DNA of 5,604 nt, from NCBI GenBank assembly GCA_050259815.1, contig JBLNBI010000466.1, forward strand, positions 1 to 5,604. The letters run 5' to 3'. This DNA is from JAGTRP01 sp050259815 (GTDB lineage: Bacteria; Pseudomonadota; Gammaproteobacteria; Burkholderiales; Rhodocyclaceae). Numbering within the stretch: position 1 is the first letter of the stretch; every line of letters starts with the position of its first letter. The notes below the pieces were generated by a model. The model had not been told where the DNA came from and searched no databases. It was given only the letters and a program-made list of their open reading frames with translations. Of this stretch, positions 1 to 4,718 are shown one piece after another. The position numbers and the translations under genes are program-made.

Positions 1-429
1 GGCTTCACCTTCTTCATGGGGCTGATGCTTTCCCGCATCCTCCAGGTCGCCCTGGGCTTTTCCAACGGCGGCACCCTCATCGCCACGGCCGCCGGCGGCA
101 CGGGGGCCATCTTCTTCACCCTTTCCGCCGTGGCGGCGACCAGCAAGCGGGATTTCAGCGGCATGGGCAAGTTCCTGTTCGCCGGCCTGATCGTGGTGCT
201 GCTGGCGTCGGTGGCCAATATCTTCTTCCAGGTCCCGGCCCTCTTCCTGGCCGTTTCGGCCGCCGTGGTGGTGCTGTTCTCCGCCTATATGCTGTACGAC
301 ATCAACCGCATCGTCCAGGGCGGGGAGACCAACTACATCATTGCCACCCTGGAGGTCTACCTGGACATCTACAACGTCTTCGTCGGCCTCCTGAACCTGC
401 TGATGGCCCTGAGCGGCGAGCGGGACTGA
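1..429 (+). CDS. Bax inhibitor-1 / YccA family membrane protein, 3' part only
   Basis: The reading frame is open from base 1 and ends at TGA 427-429, so the N-terminal part lies outside the window; 142 residues are visible of a family that usually has about 220-235. The protein is strongly hydrophobic, with about five membrane segments separated by short polar turns (for example around TSKRDFSG and NRIVQGGETN). The C-terminal family signature is present: YMLYDINRIVQGGE followed by LEVYLDIYNVFVGLLNLL. The two aspartates (codons 298-300 and 364-366) correspond to the conserved Asp pair that senses pH and gates Ca2+ leak in the structurally studied homologue YetJ. In bacteria the family sits in the inner membrane; E. 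coli YccA is a substrate and modulator of the FtsH protease. Whether this copy acts as a channel or an FtsH modulator cannot be told from sequence. It converges on rlmD with a 49-bp gap filled by a terminator. Confidence 0.93.
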   Translation, partial: GFTFFMGLMLSRILQVALGFSNGGTLIATAAGGTGAIFFTLSAVAATSKRDFSGMGKFLFAGLIVVLLASVANIFFQVPALFLAVSAAVVVLFSAYMLYDINRIVQGGETNYIIATLEVYLDIYNVFVGLLNLLMALSGERD

Positions 430-447
430 GGTTTCGCACCCCGTAAG

Positions 448-472
448 AAAGGGCGGCTTCAAGCCGCCCTTT
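448..472. terminator. Bidirectional intrinsic terminator between the BI-1-like gene and rlmD
   Basis: A perfect GC-rich inverted repeat pairs AAAGGGCGGC (448-457) with GCCGCCCTTT (463-472) around a TTCAA loop. On the plus strand it runs into a T-rich tract (470-479), a good Rho-independent terminator for the BI-1-like gene. On the minus strand the stem is followed by TTTCTTAC, a weaker U-tract that would serve rlmD. It occupies almost the whole gap between the two convergent stop codons. Confidence 0.88.
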
Positions 473-478
473 TTGTTT

Positions 479-1783
479 TCAGCCCTTCTCGAACAGGGCG
501 ATGGATTCCACGTGGGCCGTATGGGGGAACATGTTCACGGCCCCCGCCGCCACGAAGCGGTAGCCCTTCACCGACACCAGCACCGCCGCATCCCGGGCCA
601 GGGTCGCCGGATTGCAGGAAACATAGACGATACGCTTGGGCCCATTCTCGCCCAGTGCCTTGACCACCTCGATGGCCCCTTCCCGGGGCGGGTCGATCAG
701 CATCTTGTCGAAATGGCCCAGGGCCGCCAGGGATTCCGGCGTGCAGTTGAACAGGTTGGCGACGCCGAACTCGACCTTATTCTTATTCTCCAGGCCGTTG
801 GCCTTGGCCCCTTCCCGGCCCCGCTGCACGAGGGCGTCGCTGCCCTCGATGCCGACCACGGTCGCTCCTCGCCGGGCGATGGGCAGGGTGAAATTGCCCA
901 GGCCGCTGAACAGGTCGGCGATCCGCTCGCCAGGGCGAGGGTCCAGAAGCCGGATGGCACGGCGAACGAGCATCCGGTTCACCGCATGGTTCACCTGGGT
1001 GAAGTCAGTGGGGCGGAACTCCATGTCCAGGCCGAATTCCGGAAGGGAGTAAGACAGTTTCGGCCCGGGAACCGGATAGAAGCGATAGGCTGAATCCGGC
1101 CCCTTGGGCTGCAAATAGAACACCACCTGGTGGCGGTCGGCGAAGTCCCGCAGGAGCTTCTCGTCCCGGGCAGTCAGGGGTTGCAGGATGCGCAGCACCA
1201 GGGCCGTACACTCCTCTCCGAAAGCGACCTCCACCTGGGGAAGCCGATCGGCGATGGAAAGGGCGCCGAACAGCTCTCGCAGGGGCACCAGCAGGGCCGA
1301 CACATGGGGCGGCAGGATGGGGCAGGTGCGGATGTCGGCGATATAGCTGCTTCTCCGCTCGTGGAAGCCGATCAGCATGCCGCCCTTGGTGGGAACCTTG
1401 CGCACCCCCAGCCTGGCCCGGTGCCGGTAGGCCCAGGGAGTCCCCTGGATGGGCGGCAGCATGTGCTCGGGACGGACCCGGCCGACGTGCCAGAGGCTGT
1501 CTTCCAACACCCGCTGCTTGATCGCCACCTGGGCTGAGGGATCGAGATGCTGCATGGCGCACCCGCCGCAGATGCCGTAGTGGGGGCACTTGGGCTGCAC
1601 CCGGGCCGGCGATGGGGAAATCACCCGCACCAGGTGAGCGAGTTCATAATTAGGCTTCTTGCGATAGCTGGCGTATTCGACCAACTCGCCCGGCAAGGCG
1701 CCATCCACGAAAATGGTCTTGCCGTCCTGGCGAGTGATGCCCCGCGCTTCATGGTCCATTGATTCGATGCGCCCGGTCGGCAT
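479..1783 (-). CDS. rlmD: 23S rRNA (uracil-1939-C5)-methyltransferase RlmD (RumA), 4Fe-4S enzyme
   Basis: Transfers a methyl group from S-adenosylmethionine to C5 of U1939 in 23S rRNA, in the cytoplasm. From the chosen ATG (1783) the protein has 434 residues, against 433 in E. coli RlmD. Domains in order: an N-terminal TRAM-like RNA-binding region (about 1-55, with RIESMDHEARGI); an iron-sulfur segment with C66-x5-C72-x2-C75 and C154; and a Rossmann methyltransferase domain from about 260. The methyltransferase part shows FTQVN (261-265), the SAM loop DLFSGLGNFTLP (290-301), DPPREGA (364-370), the nucleophile in VSCNP (C390) and a likely general base E426 in HVESIALF. All catalytic and cluster residues are present. 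A longer frame could begin at TTG 1819, but the ATG at 1783 has GGAG 8 nt upstream (1792-1795) and gives the expected length and N-terminus. Divergent from the PLD-like gene and convergent with the BI-1-like gene, so it stands alone. Confidence 0.96.
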   Translation of the reverse strand: MPTGRIESMDHEARGITRQDGKTIFVDGALPGELVEYASYRKKPNYELAHLVRVISPSPARVQPKCPHYGICGGCAMQHLDPSAQVAIKQRVLEDSLWHVGRVRPEHMLPPIQGTPWAYRHRARLGVRKVPTKGGMLIGFHERRSSYIADIRTCPILPPHVSALLVPLRELFGALSIADRLPQVEVAFGEECTALVLRILQPLTARDEKLLRDFADRHQVVFYLQPKGPDSAYRFYPVPGPKLSYSLPEFGLDMEFRPTDFTQVNHAVNRMLVRRAIRLLDPRPGERIADLFSGLGNFTLPIARRGATVVGIEGSDALVQRGREGAKANGLENKNKVEFGVANLFNCTPESLAALGHFDKMLIDPPREGAIEVVKALGENGPKRIVYVSCNPATLARDAAVLVSVKGYRFVAAGAVNMFPHTAHVESIALFEKG

Positions 1784-1791
1784 GCCCGCTA

Positions 1792-1795
1792 CTCC
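1792..1795 (-). promoter_or_regulatory. Ribosome binding site that decides the rlmD start
   Basis: On the minus strand GGAG lies 8 nt before the ATG at 1783-1781. The upstream in-frame TTG at 1819 has no comparable Shine-Dalgarno match, so this site favours the 434-residue product. Confidence 0.7.
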
Positions 1796-1809
1796 GAGAA
1801 AAAACCTTA

Positions 1810-1838
1810 ATTCTAACAATGCACTAAACTACATGCCA
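1810..1838 (-). promoter_or_regulatory. Possible rlmD promoter in the divergent gap
   Basis: On the minus strand a -10-like TAGAAT (1815-1810, 5 of 6 to consensus) lies in the AT-rich gap. ATGGCA, 18 bp upstream (1839-1834), matches the -35 consensus at 4 of 6 positions. Transcription would begin near 1803, leaving a leader of about 20 nt before the ATG at 1783 and placing the alternative TTG start outside the transcript. The -35 match is weak, so this is an inference. Confidence 0.3.
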
Positions 1839-2314
1839 TGGCACGCGAACTATTGACGAACTGGGGCGACTTCCAAGTGGCCATCGATCGGCTCCTGGAA
1901 CTGGCCGAGCGGGAAATACTCGTCTATGACGGCGACCTCGCCCACCTGAAGCTGGACTCTGCCCCGCGGATAGAGCACTTGAAGCGCCTGCTCCAGCCCC
2001 GGCGGCAAGACTGCCTGCGTTTGTCCCTCCAGGACACCACTCTGCTGCAGCGCAACAATCCGCGCCTGATTGGCCTTCTGGCGGACTACACAAGCGGCAT
2101 CACTGTGCTCCAGACACCGGAACACCTGAGTCATCGGCGTGACTCCATGATTCTGGTGGATGGACGCCACGGACTGATCCTTTTCGAGCGAAGCCAGCCG
2201 AGATCCAAGCTTCTCATCGATGAAATGCAGGAGATCGAGCCGTATTTGCAGTGTTTTGAACAAATCTGGCAAGAGGGCGGCACGCCCTTCAGCGCCACCA
2301 CACTCGGCTTATAG
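1838..2314 (+). CDS. Conserved hypothetical protein with degenerate phospholipase D-like fold
   Basis: A 158-residue soluble protein with no signal peptide or membrane segment. The N-terminus (NWGDFQVAIDRLLELAEREILVYDGDL) reads as a helix leading into a strand, as in PLD-like domains. Residues 99-117 (HRRDSMILVDGRHGLILFE) resemble the second HKD motif region, H-x-K-x4-D. Aligned on D108, however, the His and Lys positions are R101 and S103, so phospholipase or nuclease chemistry is unlikely. I recall similar sequences as a DUF domain in betaproteobacteria, sometimes fused behind an acetyltransferase domain; that is memory, not a search. The ATG at 1838 has no visible Shine-Dalgarno sequence. 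A -10-like TAAACT (1825-1830) would put the transcript start almost on the ATG, so a leaderless mRNA is possible. No terminator follows. The molecular function is unknown. Confidence 0.82.
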   Translation: MARELLTNWGDFQVAIDRLLELAEREILVYDGDLAHLKLDSAPRIEHLKRLLQPRRQDCLRLSLQDTTLLQRNNPRLIGLLADYTSGITVLQTPEHLSHRRDSMILVDGRHGLILFERSQPRSKLLIDEMQEIEPYLQCFEQIWQEGGTPFSATTLGL

Positions 2315-2346
2315 GGGCAGAAAACCGGCATTGCGCAACGCAGCAT

Positions 2347-2379
2347 GATTCTGGCGAATCTTCAGAATCTTGTTATAAT
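2347..2379 (+). promoter_or_regulatory. Extended -10 promoter of the small lipoprotein gene, with operator-like repeats
   Basis: A perfect TATAAT lies at 2374-2379, preceded by the TGn extension (TG 2371-2372), giving an extended -10 element. The -35 at the 17-bp spacing is poor (CTGGCG, 2351-2356), as is common for extended -10 promoters. The start should fall near 2386, giving a leader of about 87 nt. Upstream are two direct copies of GAATCTT (2356-2362 and 2365-2371), 9 bp apart, and an inverted partner GATTC (2347-2351). They overlap the polymerase contact region and could be an activator or repressor site. The promoter call is solid; the operator idea is inference. Confidence 0.72.
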
Positions 2380-2404
2380 TCCAGGCTGGTCGTCTAGCCG
2401 GCCT

Positions 2405-2418
2405 CCAAAAATTTTTGG
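2405..2418. repeat. 14-bp perfect palindrome in the lipoprotein leader
   Basis: CCAAAAATTTTTGG is a perfect palindrome located about 20 nt downstream of the predicted transcription start. As RNA it has no room for a loop without losing central pairs, so as DNA it is more plausibly a protein site or a bend from the A5T5 tract. It may also be chance in an AT-rich spacer. Confidence 0.5.
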
Positions 2419-2458
2419 CAAACCTAAGTTTTCAAGTCTGCTAGTTTCTTTATCGATA

Positions 2459-2463
2459 AGGGA
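2459..2463 (+). promoter_or_regulatory. Ribosome binding site of the small lipoprotein gene
   Basis: AGGGA lies 9 nt before the ATG at 2473. It fixes the start, which also gives the expected charged N-terminus of a lipoprotein signal peptide. Confidence 0.7.
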
Positions 2464-2472
2464 ATTACACCA

Positions 2473-2697
2473 ATGAACAAGTCCATTCTCGCTGCTGCTC
2501 TGATCGCCCTGGCCCTGACCGCCTGCGGCAAGAAGCAAGAAGCCGCCCCGGCTGCTCCTGCTGCTGCCCCGGCTCCCGCCGCTGCTCCGGCTGCCGCTTC
2601 CCCGACCGAAGCCGCTCCCGCCGCTGCTTCCGCCACCGCTGCCGCTTCCGCTACCGAAGCTGCTCCGGCTGCCGCTGCTCCGGCCGAGAAGAAGTAA
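2473..2697 (+). CDS. Small Ala/Pro-rich lipoprotein
   Basis: A 74-residue precursor with a classical lipoprotein signal peptide: MNKS, a hydrophobic core, then the lipobox LTAC with Cys18 as the predicted lipidated residue. Gly follows Cys, so there is no Asp at +2 to retain it in the inner membrane, and Lol sorting to the outer membrane is expected. The mature 57 residues are low complexity. They begin GKKQE, continue as Ala/Pro/Ser/Thr/Glu, contain a repeated TEAAPAAA unit (46-53 and 62-69) and end in EKK. Half of all residues (37 of 74) are Ala, encoded only by GCT (23) and GCC (14), unlike the GCC/GCG use of the neighbours; this suggests high expression. It has its own promoter and terminator and is therefore probably monocistronic. 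No enzymatic domain is present. The role is unknown; a structural or spacer role in the envelope is plausible but inferred. No specific family is recognised. Confidence 0.85.
   Translation: MNKSILAAALIALALTACGKKQEAAPAAPAAAPAPAAAPAAASPTEAAPAAASATAAASATEAAPAAAAPAEKK
2581..2676 (+). repeat. 18-bp direct repeat inside the lipoprotein gene
   Basis: GCTGCTCCGGCTGCCGCT occurs identically at 2581-2598 and 2659-2676, 78 bp (26 codons) apart and in frame. It encodes the AAPAAA units of the mature protein. Such in-frame repeats can expand or contract by slippage or recombination, so length may vary between strains. Confidence 0.8.
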
Positions 2698-2703
2698 TTC
2701 TCT

Positions 2704-2719
2704 TTCGGCTCATGCCGAA
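2704..2719 (+). other. Small hairpin just after the lipoprotein stop codon
   Basis: TTCGGC (2704-2709) pairs with GCCGAA (2714-2719) around a TCAT loop. It has no U-tract of its own and directly precedes the main terminator hairpin. It may stabilise the 3' end of the mRNA. Confidence 0.5.
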
Positions 2720-2721
2720 CG

Positions 2722-2748
2722 AAAGCGGGACTTCGGTCCCGCTTTTTT
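2722..2748 (+). terminator. Strong UUCG-loop intrinsic terminator of the lipoprotein gene
   Basis: AAAGCGGGAC (2722-2731) pairs perfectly with GTCCCGCTTT (2736-2745) around a TTCG loop closed by C-G, the very stable cUUCGg tetraloop. Six T residues follow (2743-2748, shared with the stem end). It lies between the convergent stops of the lipoprotein gene and the MBL-fold gene. On the opposite strand the stem is followed only by CTTTCGTTC, so it is a weaker terminator for the MBL-fold gene. Confidence 0.93.
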
Positions 2749-2755
2749 GTTGACC

Positions 2756-3523
2756 TCAGGTCAGGTCACGCCAGGCAAATCCCGCCTCCTGGTCCGCCAC
2801 CCCGACCCATTCCTCCCCGCAATTCATCGCCGTTGCCAGGGCCTTGACGGCCAGTTCGGGCAGGTTGTTGTGCTCGCTCAAATGGGCGGCGACCAAGTGC
2901 TGGAGGTGCGAGTTATCCAGGCTGGCGAGCAACTCGGCGGCCGCAAGATTCTCCAGATGGCCGTAACGGCCGGCGATGCGGCGCTTCAAGGACGCCGGAT
3001 AGGAAGAATTGGCAAGCATCCCCGCATCGTGATTGCACTCCAGTACCAGTCCGGCGCACTGGGAAAGCATGCTCCGCATATGGGCCGTGGCCTCCCCCGC
3101 GTCGGTCAAGACGCCCAGGCGGACATCTCCGTCGGAAAGAACGTACTGGACCGGCTCCCGGGCATCATGGGGCACCGGATAGGGACAGACTTCCAGGTCG
3201 CCGACGGCCAAGGGATCGTGGCTGTCGATGATGCGGCAGTCGGCGCCCTCGGAAGCGGAGGCGCTCGCCATATAAGTCCCGTAGGTCAGCCAGACTGGAA
3301 AGTTGTAGCGCCGAGCCAGGCGGAAGACGCCGCCGATATGGTCGGAATGCTCGTGGGTCACCAGTACCCCGGTCAAGGCTGCCGGCTCCACGCCAAGCCG
3401 ATTCAGGCGGATGGACGTCTCCCGCAGACTGAAACCGCAGTCGATCAGGAGACGGGTGGTCCCGCTCTCCACCAGCAGCGCATTTCCGCTACTGCCGCTA
3501 CCCAGGGAAGCAAAACGTATCAC
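2756..3523 (-). CDS. MBL-fold metallo-hydrolase, YycJ/WalJ-like
   Basis: A 255-residue cytoplasmic metallo-beta-lactamase-fold protein. Visible elements in order: the glycine-rich start SLGSGSSGNALLVE (6-19); the metal motif THEHSDH (56-62; H57, H59, D61, H62); further ligands H119 (PHD), D141 (TDAG) and probably H214 (AHLSEHNN); and the CNHD block (163-166) typical of the YycJ branch. The full set of di-metal ligands suggests an active hydrolase. In Firmicutes YycJ/WalJ is described as a nuclease-like protein linked to DNA repair and cell-wall coordination; the substrate in proteobacteria is not established. The frame opens with GTG (3521-3523). A nearby ATG (3533-3531) is out of frame and closes after 11 codons. 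The Shine-Dalgarno is weak (GGG 7 nt upstream). It lies 60 bp behind bamC, across an intrinsic terminator. Confidence 0.92.
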   Translation of the reverse strand: MIRFASLGSGSSGNALLVESGTTRLLIDCGFSLRETSIRLNRLGVEPAALTGVLVTHEHSDHIGGVFRLARRYNFPVWLTYGTYMASASASEGADCRIIDSHDPLAVGDLEVCPYPVPHDAREPVQYVLSDGDVRLGVLTDAGEATAHMRSMLSQCAGLVLECNHDAGMLANSSYPASLKRRIAGRYGHLENLAAAELLASLDNSHLQHLVAAHLSEHNNLPELAVKALATAMNCGEEWVGVADQEAGFAWRDLT

Positions 3524-3533
3524 TGAAACCCAT

Positions 3534-3557
3534 AAAAGAGCCCGGTTTCCCGGGCTC
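3534..3557 (-). terminator. GNRA-loop intrinsic terminator after bamC, abutting the MBL-fold start
   Basis: On the minus strand GAGCCCGG (3557-3550) pairs with CCGGGCTC (3545-3538) around a GAAA tetraloop, followed by TTTT (3537-3534) and then AT. It ends the dapA-bamC transcript. Only 10 nt separate the U-tract from the GTG of the next gene, so it sits in that gene's leader and could act as an attenuator. The U-tract is short, so termination is probably incomplete. Confidence 0.82.
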
Positions 3558-3583
3558 CCTTTGCATCGCTTTTGGCTGACGTC

Positions 3584-4708
3584 TTACTTCAGCTGATCGT
3601 ACAGAAGGCCGAGGATCTTCTTGGCCGTATCGGACTTGTCCACGCCACCTTCCCGGGAGAGCACCTGGATGTTGGTGACGGAACCGGCATCCTGCAGGTA
3701 GATACGGTACTGGACCTTGGCGGCAGCGGCGGAGTCGTCGCTCTTCCAGACCGCCAGCTTGGACAGCCAGCCCTTGTCTTCCTTCTTGTCCGCGTCCGGA
3801 TCCACGTAGCGGACAAAGTAGAGCCCCTTGGAACGGTCCCGGTCCTCGACGGTGAAGCCGACCCGGTCGAGGGCCAGGCCGACCCGGCGCCAGGCCCGGT
3901 CGAAACGCTCCTGGACCTCGACGGTACCGGTACCATCGTTGGCCTTGGCCAGCTTGGCCTTGGGCTCGACCTTGGCGGTGGCAATGGCCGCTTCGGCCCG
4001 CTTTTCTTCCGTACCCAGACGCACCATCAGGCGACGGAGCATTTCGGCTTCCATCTCCGGATCGGGCTGACGGGGCTGCCAGCGGGTATCATCCTTGGAG
4101 GAAGACGTGTAGACCTCCTCCATGCCGCGGTGGCTGATGAAAATGTCGGTAGTGCCCGGCTCGGCGCCCGGCTCGAAACGGGTGCGGAACTTGTCCCGCT
4201 CGCCGGTGGAATACAGGGAGTCGAGGACCTTGCCGAGGGTGTTGCGCAGCCAGTCGTCGGCGATCTTGGCCCGGTTCTCGGCCCAGTCGGTTTCCATGAT
4301 GCCAGCCTGGGGCATCTCCACCTTGACGATGAATCCCAGCTCCTGCCAGAAATCCTTGACCGTATCCCAGAGCTGGTCGGCGGGAACGCTGACCACCAGC
4401 CAGCGCTGGTTGCCGGAACGCTCGATCCGCACCTTGTCCACCTGGGGCAGGACCGTCGAGTTCTGGACCTGGGCCTCCTGGGAACGGTCGTTCTTATACG
4501 CCGAGTAAGTGGCGCTGCCCTTGCCGGCCGCGTCGGGAACCGCATAGCGGTCATCCTTGGCCAGCTGAGTCAGGTCCGGGGGAATCTCCAGGGAGGGGAC
4601 TTTGCCGGCCGACTTGTAGTCGATCTTCTTGGACTCGGGAAGGACGCTGCACCCCGCGACGGCAAGCGCCACGAGGGTAAGGGTGAGGCCGGAAAGCCGT
4701 CGATTCAT
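3584..4708 (-). CDS. bamC: Outer membrane protein assembly factor BamC (lipoprotein)
   Basis: A lipoprotein subunit of the BAM complex, which folds and inserts beta-barrel proteins into the outer membrane; BamC binds BamD. From ATG 4708 the precursor has 374 residues (E. coli 344). It starts with a signal peptide and lipobox VAGC, lipidated Cys20. The extended N-terminal segment (about 27-50, KKIDYKSAGKVPSLEIPPDL) resembles the unstructured lasso that wraps BamD. Two helix-grip domains follow, roughly 95-235 (with WLVVSVPADQLWDTVKDFW and GIMETDWAENRA) and 265-372 (with FDRAWRRVGLALDRVGF and KGLYFVRYVDPDADKK). They are joined by a charged Ala/Lys/Glu linker (about 233-260) that accounts for part of the extra length. 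A longer frame from TTG 4726 would overlap dapA; the ATG with GGAG 5 nt upstream is preferred. It lies 10 bp behind dapA, as an operon partner. Confidence 0.95.
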   Translation of the reverse strand: MNRRLSGLTLTLVALAVAGCSVLPESKKIDYKSAGKVPSLEIPPDLTQLAKDDRYAVPDAAGKGSATYSAYKNDRSQEAQVQNSTVLPQVDKVRIERSGNQRWLVVSVPADQLWDTVKDFWQELGFIVKVEMPQAGIMETDWAENRAKIADDWLRNTLGKVLDSLYSTGERDKFRTRFEPGAEPGTTDIFISHRGMEEVYTSSSKDDTRWQPRQPDPEMEAEMLRRLMVRLGTEEKRAEAAIATAKVEPKAKLAKANDGTGTVEVQERFDRAWRRVGLALDRVGFTVEDRDRSKGLYFVRYVDPDADKKEDKGWLSKLAVWKSDDSAAAAKVQYRIYLQDAGSVTNIQVLSREGGVDKSDTAKKILGLLYDQLK

Positions 4709-4713
4709 AAACA

Positions 4714-4717
4714 CTCC
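4714..4717 (-). promoter_or_regulatory. Ribosome binding site of bamC next to the dapA stop
   Basis: On the minus strand GGAG follows the dapA TGA (4721-4719) after a single base and lies 5 nt before the bamC ATG (4708). The geometry favours translational coupling of bamC to dapA and selects this ATG over the in-frame TTG at 4726. Confidence 0.72.
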
Positions 4718-4718
4718 G

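Noticed and set aside
473..1093. Plus-strand open frame of 206 codons opposite rlmD
   Set aside because: Antisense shadow of rlmD with His/Gly/Arg-rich composition, no family motif, and a start inside the terminator region.
1784..1819. Upstream TTG start extending rlmD by 12 codons
   Set aside because: No Shine-Dalgarno, not part of the usual RlmD N-terminus, and probably upstream of the transcription start.
2383..2404. 7-bp hairpin as a riboswitch or small RNA element
   Set aside because: The predicted transcription start falls inside its 5' arm, so it would not form fully in the mRNA; no known RNA family features are visible.
2415..2445. TTGGCA at 2415-2420 as the -35 of a second lipoprotein promoter
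   Set aside because: No acceptable -10 element lies 16-19 bp downstream, and the sigma-54 GG-N10-GC spacing is not met either.
2424..2636. Minus-strand open frame opposite the lipoprotein gene
   Set aside because: Its Ala/Gly-rich product is just the reverse reading of the GCT/GCC repeats; the plus-strand frame has promoter, ribosome site, lipobox and terminator.
2747..3526. Plus-strand open frame of 259 codons opposite the MBL-fold gene
   Set aside because: Covers the real gene almost exactly in antisense and shows no motif; the minus-strand frame has all the metal ligands.
3498..3533. 11-codon ATG frame overlapping the MBL-fold start as a possible leader peptide
   Set aside because: It starts within the terminator tail, has no ribosome site of its own and no run of regulatory codons; probably chance.
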